Assembly: GCA_004562765.1 (NCBI GenBank)
Contig: SFRL01000009.1
Location: 13,874 to 77,873 of the forward strand
DNA: 64,000 bases
DNA from: a bacterium
Lineage (GTDB): Bacteria > Bacillota > Clostridia > Lachnospirales > Lachnospiraceae
Direction: 5' to 3'
The notes beneath the pieces were generated by a model, which worked only from the letters and a program-made list of their open reading frames with translations, made no database searches and had not been told where the DNA came from. Numbering within the stretch: the stretch's first letter is position 1; every line of letters begins with the position of its first letter. Below are positions 26,354 to 34,219 of the stretch, piece after piece. The position numbers were made by a program, and so were the translations under genes.

Positions 26354-27031
26354 CTACTTTTCCTGCTCGCGGATCATATGCTTGACGACTGCCACCTGAT
26401 TGCTGATATGTTTGCGGATCATTTCCGTCACAGCAGACTTGTCTTTTTCCACAATGCCTTTGTAAATTGCCTCATGCTCCTGTAAAAGCTGCTCATGATT
26501 CTGCGGATTTTTCAGGTATTCCACACGGTAACGGTACATCTGCTCACGCAGATTGTTGAGCATATTGATCAGCTTCGGATTATCCGTTGCCCGGTAGATC
26601 ACATCATGGAACTCCACATCCGCCTGAGCCATTTTCTTCAGGTCACCGCTTTTCAGTGAATGCTCAAAATTTTTCATATTTTTCTGAAGCTCTGCGATCT
26701 CCTCATCCGTAATCTTATCACATGCCACCTGTACAGACAATTCCTCCAGCGCCTCACGGATCTCCAGCACATCCTGCATATCCTTTTCTGTCATTCCCGC
26801 TACGATGGCGCCTTTTCTCGGAATCGTGATGGCAAGTCCTTCCTGCTCCAGCATGCGGATCGCCTCACGGATGGGAGTGCGGCTCACACCAAGCTTTGCC
26901 GCAAGCTGCAGCTCCATCAATCGCTCTCCCGGAACAAGGTCCCCGCGCAGGATTGCCTCCCGCAACGTATTGAATACCACATCTCTTAACGGCAGATACG
27001 CATCCATATTTAACTCTAACTGATCATTCAT
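26354..27031 (-). CDS. GntR-family regulator, FadR/FCD subfamily
   Basis: 225 residues: N-terminal winged helix (about 10-75, REAILRGDLVPGERLMELQLAAKLGVSRTPIREAI, read in two blocks) and an all-helical FCD effector domain (about 85-215) with metal-binding-type Asp/His positions (ADVEFHDVIYRAT). FCD regulators usually sense small carboxylates. Its ATG overlaps the ispE stop as ATGA, so the two are coupled. A perfect TTGTATACAA palindrome upstream of ispE is a likely operator, implying autoregulation. Confidence 0.92.
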   Translation of the reverse strand: MNDQLELNMDAYLPLRDVVFNTLREAILRGDLVPGERLMELQLAAKLGVSRTPIREAIRMLEQEGLAITIPRKGAIVAGMTEKDMQDVLEIREALEELSVQVACDKITDEEIAELQKNMKNFEHSLKSGDLKKMAQADVEFHDVIYRATDNPKLINMLNNLREQMYRYRVEYLKNPQNHEQLLQEHEAIYKGIVEKDKSAVTEMIRKHISNQVAVVKHMIREQEK

Positions 27032-27912
27032 CTGTTTGTCTCCTTATAGTTATAAGGCTTTGTCACGTAAACCTGTCTCGCAAGACCACTGTTTCTGATC
27101 TGCGCTTTTGCCTCATAAGCCTTTGCTTCCTCTGAAAAAATACCGAAAACCGTAGGGCCGCTGCCGCTCATCATCGCAGCGATCGCTCCCTGTGCCTCCA
27201 TCAGCTCCTTGATCTGCGCGATCTGCGGATGCATCGGAACAGTCACACACTCCAACACATTGCCCATATGCATCGCGAGTGAGGTCAGATCCTGTGCCTC
27301 CAGATCATGGAGCTGAGCATCGATCGGCGGATGCGGCGGCTCCTTTAATGCGTCCAGAGACTGATATACCAGCTTTGTGGAAACACTCACCGGCGGCTTT
27401 GCGATCAAAATAAAGCAGTCCGGCATCGGCGCCAGTCTGGTCAGTTTTTCTCCGATCCCCTCTGCCAGAGCCGTTCCCCGAAGCAGACAATACGGAACAT
27501 CCGCACCAAGCTTCAGCCCGTATTCCATGAGTCGGTTCATCGGAATACCCAGATGATATAATTTATTCATTCCGTACAAAACGGCTGCTGCATCCGTACT
27601 CCCGCCGGCCATGCCCGCTGCCACCGGAATGCATTTGTGTATGCGCAGATCCACAGCACCGATCTGCGGAAAATCCTGTTTCAACAGTTCGACTGCCTGA
27701 TAGGCTATATTATGTTCATCCGTCGGCAAAAAATTCAGATTCGTCTCCAGCGAAATACCCGCTGAATCACTCTTTCTGACGGTTACCCAGTCATACAGAT
27801 CGATCGTCTGCATGATCATGCGCACGAGATGATAACCATCCTCCCTTGTGCCGATCACATCCAGACCCAGATTTATTTTTGCCAGTGCTTTCAAATGGAT
27901 TACATTTGCCAT
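27028..27912 (-). CDS. ispE: 4-diphosphocytidyl-2-C-methyl-D-erythritol kinase
   Basis: GHMP-family kinase of the MEP isoprenoid pathway. Seen: LKALAKINLGLDVIGTREDGYHLV at the N-terminus (shown here in part), the ATP loop VAAGMAGGSTDAAAV and the C-terminal MMSGSGPTVFGIF. 294 residues, standard length. First gene of an operon with the GntR regulator. Confidence 0.96.
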   Translation of the reverse strand: MANVIHLKALAKINLGLDVIGTREDGYHLVRMIMQTIDLYDWVTVRKSDSAGISLETNLNFLPTDEHNIAYQAVELLKQDFPQIGAVDLRIHKCIPVAAGMAGGSTDAAAVLYGMNKLYHLGIPMNRLMEYGLKLGADVPYCLLRGTALAEGIGEKLTRLAPMPDCFILIAKPPVSVSTKLVYQSLDALKEPPHPPIDAQLHDLEAQDLTSLAMHMGNVLECVTVPMHPQIAQIKELMEAQGAIAAMMSGSGPTVFGIFSEEAKAYEAKAQIRNSGLARQVYVTKPYNYKETNR

Positions 27913-27947
27913 GTTCCGATACCCTTTTTTGAATTCTCATGTTTGTC

Positions 27948-27995
27948 ATTTTAACATGAATGTATTGTATGTTGTCTACAGTATTTTGTATACAA
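27948..27995 (-). promoter_or_regulatory. ispE-gntR promoter with GntR/FCD operator
   Basis: Perfect palindrome TTGTATACAA at 27986-27995 and a related site TTGTCTACAG at 27972-27981, 14 bp apart. The second overlaps the -35 position of an extended -10 TGTTAAAAT (TAAAAT 27948-27953). TnGTATACnA is the usual core for FCD-type GntR proteins, and such a protein is the second gene of the operon. Confidence 0.6.
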
Positions 27996-28037
27996 TCTTA
28001 TGTTACATTTTTCCGAAAAAAAAGTCAACCATATAGT

Positions 28038-28064
28038 TTAATTTTCCACAGTATGCGCCGATAT
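28038..28064 (+). promoter_or_regulatory. Sigma-28 (motility) -like promoter
   Basis: TTAA (28038-28041), 15 bases, GCCGATAT (28057-28064), against the flagellar sigma consensus TAAA-N15-GCCGATAA. The leader runs about 140 bases to the start and contains two small hairpins: CCGGAA-CGGA-TTCCGG at 28114-28129 and CGGGC-TAT-GCCCG at 28181-28193. The rest of the 302-base gap from ispE holds only the GntR operator region. Confidence 0.55.
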
Positions 28065-28214
28065 AGGAATATAGATGAGGAAAGTTATGCAATTCTTTCG
28101 CATCAACAGCCCACCGGAACGGATTCCGGCAGAAGAATACATCAAATGTGCACTTTTGCGTGTGGGCAGATCACAAAATACGGGCTATGCCCGAACACCA
28201 AGGAGGGTATGATC

Positions 28215-28802
28215 ATGAGTGTAAGTTCTATCGGTGCCACAACCGCTGCTGCTTATGCACAGCAGACCACCGGCACAAAAACCACCAAAGAAACAAAAGA
28301 AACAACTGCTTCCAAGAACGATCAGGATACCGCAGTTGTCTATGAAAAAAGTTTTGCATCCAAGACGGACAGCACAAAATCAAATGCCGCTATCGTTGCA
28401 CAGCTAAAAGCAGATGCCGAGGCCCGTACCGCGCAATTACAGAGTCTTGTGGAGAAAATGATCTCCAAACAGGGACAAACGCTGGGCACAGCAGATGATA
28501 TGTGGTCATTTTTAGCAAAGGGAAATCTCACAGCAGATGCTGACACGATCGCACAGGCGAAAAAAGATGTTGCCGAAGACGGCTACTGGGGTGCAGAGCA
28601 AACCTCAGAGCGCATCCTTTCCTTTGCGAAAGCATTAGCCGGAGATGACCCGGCCAAGGCAGAAGAACTTCTGAATGCTTTCAAGAAAGGATATTCCGAA
28701 GCAACAAAAACCTGGGGAAGTGATCTCCCCTCACTGTGCTCCGACACCTATGATCTCGTAGAAAAGAAGTTTAACGACTGGATGAATACAGAGACTGCAT
28801 GA
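28215..28802 (+). CDS. Conserved protein of unknown function under a motility-type promoter
   Basis: 195 residues. A low-complexity Thr/Lys-rich N-terminus (about 1-45) is followed by an alpha-helical domain with YEKSFASKTD, AEARTAQLQSLVEKM, AEDGYWGAEQTSERI and KKGYSEATKTWG. Proteins with this last pattern are widespread in Lachnospiraceae; no function is known to me. No signal peptide or membrane helix. AAGGAGG is eight bases before the chosen ATG; an ATG two codons earlier is too close to it. A sigma-28-like promoter suggests a flagellar-regulon role. Confidence 0.75.
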   Translation: MSVSSIGATTAAAYAQQTTGTKTTKETKETTASKNDQDTAVVYEKSFASKTDSTKSNAAIVAQLKADAEARTAQLQSLVEKMISKQGQTLGTADDMWSFLAKGNLTADADTIAQAKKDVAEDGYWGAEQTSERILSFAKALAGDDPAKAEELLNAFKKGYSEATKTWGSDLPSLCSDTYDLVEKKFNDWMNTETA

Positions 28803-28851
28803 TCCGGTCTGACTGATACCGCTGCGTCAAATATGCCGGCGATAAAGGATA

Positions 28852-29706
28852 TCAGAATTGAATACCAAGGAGGCTGATCAACAGTCCCCAGACAACAGCA
28901 AGCACATACAGCAGACAGATGATCTCCAGATTCTGTCTGCTGTTTTTATTTAACCGGAATAAAACAAGCAGACCGACACCTGCATTCGCCAACAGTCCCG
29001 CCATCATCATGCCGGCACCGATGATACCGTCCACATACAGACTGGTGATCACTACGGACGCAGCGCAGTTCGGGATCAGTCCTACCAGAGCCGCAGCCAT
29101 CTGCCCGAGCAGCGGAACGTTCGAAAAGAAGCCTGCCAGCGTGCTCTCGCCTACCAGCTCGATCAGCAGATTCAGCACAAAAGAGATCAGCAAAATATAA
29201 ATAAATATGCGAAGCGTATGCTTGCATGCGGACACAAACACGCCATCCTCGCAATGACAGTGCTCCTCCTCGCAGACCGTGTGGATATCCATCTCATCAT
29301 CTGACCGGTGCAGCACACGATGCAGACACAGTTCAACCAAAAAACCGCTGATCATCGCGATCAGAAGCTTTATGCCAAGAATCTTCAGGATCGTCGGTAG
29401 CGGAACTGCCTCAGATAACAAGATCGGCAGCATCTCATCCGAGGTGGACAGATAGATGGCAAGCAGCGTACCGACCGTGATCACACGCCCGGCAAACAGG
29501 CTGGATGCCGCTGCTGAGAAACCGCACTGAGGCACCACACCAAAAACAGCCCCTAAAAAAGGTCCTGCCTTGTCTACAACACTTATTTTTTTCAACAATC
29601 TGCCGCCTGCCTTATGCTCCAGCAGTTCCATGGCCAGATAGGTCAGAAATAGAAACGGCAACAGTTTCACACTGTCCAGCAGCGTGTCCATAATAATATC
29701 TAACAT
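28852..29706 (-). CDS. ArsP_2-type putative permease
   Basis: 284-residue integral membrane protein with about eight to ten helices and a central cytoplasmic loop rich in His, Cys and Glu (EEEHCHCEDG). It resembles the ArsP_2/DUF2899 family of predicted metal or organoarsenical exporters: GVVPQCGFSAAASSLFAGR and GLIPNCAASVVITSLYVDG form an internally repeated P-x-C motif. The substrate is unproven. It overlaps the upstream CNNM/CorC gene by 7 bases, suggesting a joint metal-efflux operon. Confidence 0.85.
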   Translation of the reverse strand: MLDIIMDTLLDSVKLLPFLFLTYLAMELLEHKAGGRLLKKISVVDKAGPFLGAVFGVVPQCGFSAAASSLFAGRVITVGTLLAIYLSTSDEMLPILLSEAVPLPTILKILGIKLLIAMISGFLVELCLHRVLHRSDDEMDIHTVCEEEHCHCEDGVFVSACKHTLRIFIYILLISFVLNLLIELVGESTLAGFFSNVPLLGQMAAALVGLIPNCAASVVITSLYVDGIIGAGMMMAGLLANAGVGLLVLFRLNKNSRQNLEIICLLYVLAVVWGLLISLLGIQF

Positions 29707-30983
29707 TTAGCTTCTTCCCCACTCCTCTTCATGCGTGTAACAAGCACGGTTTCTATACGCTTTTTGTCCATAGACAGAATCTGGAAACGAACACCATCCT
29801 CCGTCTCGTAGCACTCGCCCTCCTCCGGAAAATGCTCCAGAAGCTCCAGAAGAAAGCCGCCCAGCGTGTCGGAGTCTTCTGATTCATAGTCGACACCAAG
29901 CAGCTCACAGAAATCATCCAGATTCATGGAACCGCTGACACGGTACTCCTCGCCCTCTTTGATGACCTCATAGTCTTCTTCTTCGTCCGTATCATATTCA
30001 TCGCGGATCTCGCCGACGATCTCCTCCAACAGATCCTCCATCGTGATCAGTCCGGCTGTCACACCGTACTCATCCAGCACAATCGCCAGATTCACCGCAT
30101 TCTCCTTCATCTCCATGAAAAGCTCATAAGTATTTTTATACTCATAAGTAAAGAACGGTTCACGCATCAGTGCGCGGATCGACAGATCTTCTTTGCTGCC
30201 CTCGTAGGCCAGCACATCCTTCATATTCAAAATACCGATCACATTATCCGTAGACTCCTCATACACCGGAAGTCTGGAAAAATAGCTGTCACGGTAAATG
30301 GCGAGCATTTCATCATAACTGCTGTTCACGTCGATAAAACACATGTCGATACGCGGGACCATGACTTCCTTTGCCTTGTCATCACCGAAATCAAACAGGT
30401 TATGGATCATGTCGCGCTCTTTATCCTCGATCACACCACTCTCCTGTCCGACGTCCACGATCGTGCGCAGCTCTTCCTCTGTCATGGAACGGATCTCCTC
30501 ACCCGGGCGTACGCCTAACAGCCGCAGAAAACACTGCGACAACCAGTTTACCACAAAGATGACCGGTGTGAGCACGATCATCAATGCCCAGATGATCCCA
30601 CAGAATCTGAGCGCCATCTTATCCGCGCGCAGGGTCGCAACCGTCTTCGGTGAGATCTCTCCGAAGATCAGGATCAGAAGTGTCAGAATACCGGTAGCAA
30701 CACCTGCGGCAACACTGCCGAACATACCGATGGCAAGCGTCGTCGCCAGTGAAGAGGCAGAAAGATTGACCACATTGTTTCCGATGAGTATCGCACTCAG
30801 CATCTTTCCTGAATTTTCCGTGATCTGCAGCACTCGCGCAGCACGTGTATTGCCGTCCTGTGCAAGCGTTCGCATATATATTTTGTTGACAGTTGTAAAA
30901 GCAGTCTCCGCTGATGAGAAGAAAGCCGATAAGCACAGCAGTAATACCAGGATCACCAGCTGAGCGATCTCAGAACCATTCAT
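29700..30983 (-). CDS. CNNM/CorC (HlyC/CorC) family transporter
   Basis: 427 residues: an N-terminal DUF21 membrane domain (about 1-180, with SAFFSSAETAFTTVN), paired CBS domains (about 205-330, VMVPRIDMCFIDVN; LDEYGVTAGLITMEDLLEEIVGE) and a C-terminal CorC_HlyC domain (VSGSMNLDDFCELLG). The family exports Mg2+ or Co2+. TTAGGAGGC precedes the ATG and a promoter is at 31013-31041. Confidence 0.93.
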   Translation of the reverse strand: MNGSEIAQLVILVLLLCLSAFFSSAETAFTTVNKIYMRTLAQDGNTRAARVLQITENSGKMLSAILIGNNVVNLSASSLATTLAIGMFGSVAAGVATGILTLLILIFGEISPKTVATLRADKMALRFCGIIWALMIVLTPVIFVVNWLSQCFLRLLGVRPGEEIRSMTEEELRTIVDVGQESGVIEDKERDMIHNLFDFGDDKAKEVMVPRIDMCFIDVNSSYDEMLAIYRDSYFSRLPVYEESTDNVIGILNMKDVLAYEGSKEDLSIRALMREPFFTYEYKNTYELFMEMKENAVNLAIVLDEYGVTAGLITMEDLLEEIVGEIRDEYDTDEEEDYEVIKEGEEYRVSGSMNLDDFCELLGVDYESEDSDTLGGFLLELLEHFPEEGECYETEDGVRFQILSMDKKRIETVLVTRMKRSGEEAKC

Positions 30984-31012
30984 GAAAGCCTCCTAAAAAA
31001 CTTTTATCAAGT

Positions 31013-31041
31013 ATTGTAGCATAATTTTTCCTATTATACAA
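31013..31041 (-). promoter_or_regulatory. Sigma-A promoter of the CNNM-ArsP_2 operon
   Basis: Minus strand TTGTAT (31036-31041), 17 bases, TACAAT (31013-31018). The -35 lies at the stop codon of the last pilus-operon gene, so no obvious terminator separates the two units. Confidence 0.65.
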
Positions 31042-31609
31042 CGGATAATTTCCGCAGCTTCACGATACGGCTGCCGCTGACCAGCGCCCGGTCCGCTCCG
31101 CGAAACGGCTCACGCGGATCAAACACGGTCAACAGCTGCGATCCTGCGATCGTCTGATACCAGTCATCATACGCCACATAGGGCAATGCGATGGCAAGCT
31201 GTGCCGCCTCACGCCGCCTGCGTTTTACATCATTGATCTGTGCCTCCATCTCAGAACGGATCGCATCCAGTTCCTGCGCGGAGAGTGCGTATGGATACTG
31301 TTCAAACTCCCAGAGTGTCACCGCCTCCCACGCCCGCAGCCGGCAGTCATCATCCGTCAGGTCGAAAGAACATGCAAGCAGCTTTTCGTACTGCGACCTC
31401 ATCTGATCCGTCCGCACCGCAAGTGTTCCGTCATCCATCTGTGTCTCAGCCACATCCATCAGCGCATCCTCAGCGATCCGGTCCATCTGACGGTCGTATG
31501 CGATCTGCGTCGTCTGTTGCGCCAGCAGACTCGCAATATGCAGGTCACGCCCCAGAAACAGGCAGATAAATAATGCCGCAAATAAGATACAGAAATCAGT
31601 AAGCTTCAT
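31034..31609 (-). CDS. Tad-like operon protein, single N-terminal membrane helix (191 aa)
   Basis: A hydrophobic N-terminal helix (about 5-28) is followed by an extracytoplasmic helical region and a basic loop KRRRREAAQ. I do not recognise a named domain. Position as the last gene of the pilus operon, and a 14-base overlap with the preceding gene, suggest a minor pilin or assembly partner. GGAGGG is just upstream of the ATG. Confidence 0.7.
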   Translation of the reverse strand: MKLTDFCILFAALFICLFLGRDLHIASLLAQQTTQIAYDRQMDRIAEDALMDVAETQMDDGTLAVRTDQMRSQYEKLLACSFDLTDDDCRLRAWEAVTLWEFEQYPYALSAQELDAIRSEMEAQINDVKRRRREAAQLAIALPYVAYDDWYQTIAGSQLLTVFDPREPFRGADRALVSGSRIVKLRKLSVV

Positions 31610-32072
31610 ATTTTACAGTCCCTCCGTAGCGGATGCTGACAGTGTGGTCTTTCATATTCGGGAGTAGCATAAAACCTGCCTTTTTTTCAATCGTGATAAG
31701 AAAAAAATCGCCCCTGCAGAAATAATAGTTTTCTCCCTGCTCCACCTGGTTTCGGATATCCTCCTCATCGTGATAGGTCTCACAGCGCACATATCTCTCT
31801 TCTGCTTCATCAAACACATACTCCGGCTGCTCATGCAGAAATGTCACCTCGTAGACCGCTGATTCGCGGGCCAGAGAAGCATAAAATGTGCGCAGCATCT
31901 GTCCACTGATCAAACCGGTATTGCACACACTGTCCACAAAATGCGTTGCCTCTGTCAGAAGCGTCATCTGTTCCGCTGTCTTCGCCCGCTCATTCATGTA
32001 GACCAGCGGCATTCCGAAAAGAATGATGACCGCCAGGAAAATACTACACACTTTTCCGAAGATATCACTCAT
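31596..32072 (-). CDS. Tad-like operon protein, pseudopilin-like (158 aa)
   Basis: N-terminal hydrophobic helix (about 7-27, VCSIFLAVIILFGMPLVYM) followed by a soluble domain with a Cys-containing strand pair. It resembles minor-pilin proteins by layout only. Its ATG lies 8 bases inside the 55-codon ORF upstream; GGGAGG precedes it. Confidence 0.7.
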   Translation of the reverse strand: MSDIFGKVCSIFLAVIILFGMPLVYMNERAKTAEQMTLLTEATHFVDSVCNTGLISGQMLRTFYASLARESAVYEVTFLHEQPEYVFDEAEERYVRCETYHDEEDIRNQVEQGENYYFCRGDFFLITIEKKAGFMLLPNMKDHTVSIRYGGTVKYEAY

Positions 32073-32232
32073 CCCACGCTTCCTCCCACAGGATCATTCC
32101 CGGCAGACTGACCTCCTGCTCCGCTGCAAACAGATCATCCACACTCCGCCCCACCATGCACATCATGCTGACCGCCAGCAGAAACAATCCCGCCGCAGCA
32201 GCCATGTACATTCCTTCTGTCACATGCTCCAT
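32065..32232 (-). CDS. 55-aa membrane miniprotein in the Tad-like operon
   Basis: Short ORF with AGGAGCGGCGT before its ATG, packed between two operon genes: 9 bases after the stop of the pilin-like gene and overlapping the next start by 8. It encodes MEHVTEGMYMAAAAG, a hydrophobic helix LFLLAVSMMCMV and an acidic tail. The spacing, ribosome site and lack of room for anything else support a real gene. Function unknown. Confidence 0.65.
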   Translation of the reverse strand: MEHVTEGMYMAAAAGLFLLAVSMMCMVGRSVDDLFAAEQEVSLPGMILWEEAWDE

Positions 32233-32241
32233 ACGCCGCTC

Positions 32242-32691
32242 CTACTGCTGCACAAAAGACAGTCCGGTGATCGTCCCGTTTGCATCCCGCACCACAGAGC
32301 CTAAAAAGCGCCCGGTGGGATTGATATAGTTGGCGCTGGCCGCATTCTGCGCGCTCTTGTAATCCAGCGTAGATGCATTTTTCAGGCTGCCGTCCGCATC
32401 GCTGAACTGGTAAATGTAGTAGCTCGTATTTTTCTTTGTCTGTACCTTGATACCGATCATCTCATCACCGAATTTGCGGATCACATTGATGACCTCGCTA
32501 CCGGAAACTTCTGTATTCTCATACATCGTCTTTGACGTGTCCGCAAACTCCGCCTGCAGCTCGTTGATCTGCCCGGTTCCGCTGCTCGCCGTATCAGAAG
32601 CCTCCCTTGCAATATAAAATCCAAGACTGATGATAATGCAGGTAATGATGATACCCGCTGCCAGCATCAGCCCTTTCAAACTGTTTTCCAT
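32242..32691 (-). CDS. Pilin-like protein of the Tad-like operon (149 aa)
   Basis: N-terminus MENSLKGLMLAAGIIITCIIISLGFYIA has the short charged leader plus long helix of type IV-like pilins, but no clear GFxxxE cleavage site. A polar domain follows, with GDEMIGIKVQTKKNTSYYIYQF. A likely structural subunit. GGAGGATTTGACGG precedes the ATG. Confidence 0.7.
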   Translation of the reverse strand: MENSLKGLMLAAGIIITCIIISLGFYIAREASDTASSGTGQINELQAEFADTSKTMYENTEVSGSEVINVIRKFGDEMIGIKVQTKKNTSYYIYQFSDADGSLKNASTLDYKSAQNAASANYINPTGRFLGSVVRDANGTITGLSFVQQ

Positions 32692-32773
32692 CCGTCAAAT
32701 CCTCCTTTTCTCCAAATCTCCCGCGCCTTCGCCGGGGAATCCAAAACCAATCTGTTCCGGCAATGTCCAAAAC

Positions 32774-34219
32774 CTAATACGATCCCAATTGCGTCAGTCC
32801 CTCCAACACAAAGGGAATGACCAGCCGCAGTGCCAGCAGCGCCACAAAGGGCAGAAACGCGATCACCCGCGCAAACGCTGCCTTTTCCCGCTGCAGACTT
32901 TCCACCTTCTGCCGGTGCTGTTCCATATGATAGGCACGCTCGCCCTCCAGATCATAAAATGCCTGCGCCACAGGAATATCATCGCATACGATCAGCGCTT
33001 CCACCAGCTTGACCGCCGGCTCATAGGCAAGATCCTCCTTCAGTTGTTCCAGACTTTCACGTCTGCGGTAAGAAAAATCGTCCACCGCCCGCTGCAGTGC
33101 TCTTGAAAACACCGAGGAAAAGCGTTCCATCCACCGCAGGATCTCCTCGACCGTGATCATTTGAAAATGCCTGACGATCAGGATCAGTGTCTCAAAACGC
33201 AGCGTCTCCTCGCTCTTTTGTTGTCCGGTACGCACCTGCAAGATAATGACCCACGCATCCGGAAGGAAACAGCCGGTCACGGCACATGCCGCAAGGATCA
33301 GTAAAAGACCTGCCCCCGGCAGATGTACACCATATCCCCCACTGCCCGCGCCCGCCGCGAAGCTGCCCGCCATGACCACGCCCGCAAATAGCACACTACC
33401 ACACGCGCAGAGCAGCTTTTGTACCAAAAATTCCCGGATGTTCCCAAACCCCTGCAGCACCTTCAGCATTTCATTCTTTTTCAGATAGCGGCTGTAATGT
33501 GCCGCGATGTGTATATCTATGAGCTTTGCCAGTGCCGGTATATGTAAAAGCCGCATAGCGATCGTGTGCTTTCTTCCTTCCGGCATGGTCGGGTACTGCA
33601 GCTCCTGCACGGAGACTGTGCATATAACCGTCAGGATAAAACACAGGATCAATGTAACAAAACCGTAAGTTCCGGTATAAAACCGGTTCAGGTCCGCACT
33701 GATGGAAGCACTCCACAGTTGGATCGGAATGCTGAAAAAGAATGGCAGCAGGCAGAGCGTCGTCAGTCCCAGAAAGGCATAGCGCCCCTCCTGCCTGCGC
33801 AAAAGCTCCGTGCGCACCTCCTCCTTGATATAGCGGATATTGTGCACAAACAGAGAGACCCCCTGAATGCGCAGATCCCCAAAGGAGCGGATCGTATAAC
33901 ACAGCGTGAACAGCAGCAGAAAACAGGCATTTTTTGTGTGTCCGCCGGGAGATACGCTATCCTCAGGGCCGCCTTCTGTCTTCAACAGGTCTACCATCCG
34001 CATCAGCTCGCGCTGTACACGGCTCCCGCACACCTGCATACTCTCCTCTAATGCTTCCAGCATATCTCCCCTCTTTGCATATTGTCCCGCCAGCTCGTCC
34101 AGGAAGTGCTCCTGTTCCGTCAAAAGTTTTTCCTCCGCCTCCTGTCTCTTCCTGCGAAGAAAGATCCCAAACCAGAAGACAACCAATACAGGATACAATA
34201 CAAGATTAAATATCAGCAA
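32774..34219 (-). CDS. TadB/TadC-like inner-membrane platform protein
   Basis: About 481 residues with an N-terminal helix, a cytoplasmic region (EHFLDELAGQYAKRGDMLEALEESM), and several further helix pairs with a second cytoplasmic region near the C-terminus (YDLEGERAYHMEQ) before a final helix. This is the general layout of T2SSF-like TadB and TadC; a single protein here may stand for both. I favour a TTG start at 34219, nine bases after AGGAGG; a GTG at 34246 would include that site in the coding region. Confidence 0.75.
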   Translation of the reverse strand: MLIFNLVLYPVLVVFWFGIFLRRKRQEAEEKLLTEQEHFLDELAGQYAKRGDMLEALEESMQVCGSRVQRELMRMVDLLKTEGGPEDSVSPGGHTKNACFLLLFTLCYTIRSFGDLRIQGVSLFVHNIRYIKEEVRTELLRRQEGRYAFLGLTTLCLLPFFFSIPIQLWSASISADLNRFYTGTYGFVTLILCFILTVICTVSVQELQYPTMPEGRKHTIAMRLLHIPALAKLIDIHIAAHYSRYLKKNEMLKVLQGFGNIREFLVQKLLCACGSVLFAGVVMAGSFAAGAGSGGYGVHLPGAGLLLILAACAVTGCFLPDAWVIILQVRTGQQKSEETLRFETLILIVRHFQMITVEEILRWMERFSSVFSRALQRAVDDFSYRRRESLEQLKEDLAYEPAVKLVEALIVCDDIPVAQAFYDLEGERAYHMEQHRQKVESLQREKAAFARVIAFLPFVALLALRLVIPFVLEGLTQLGSY

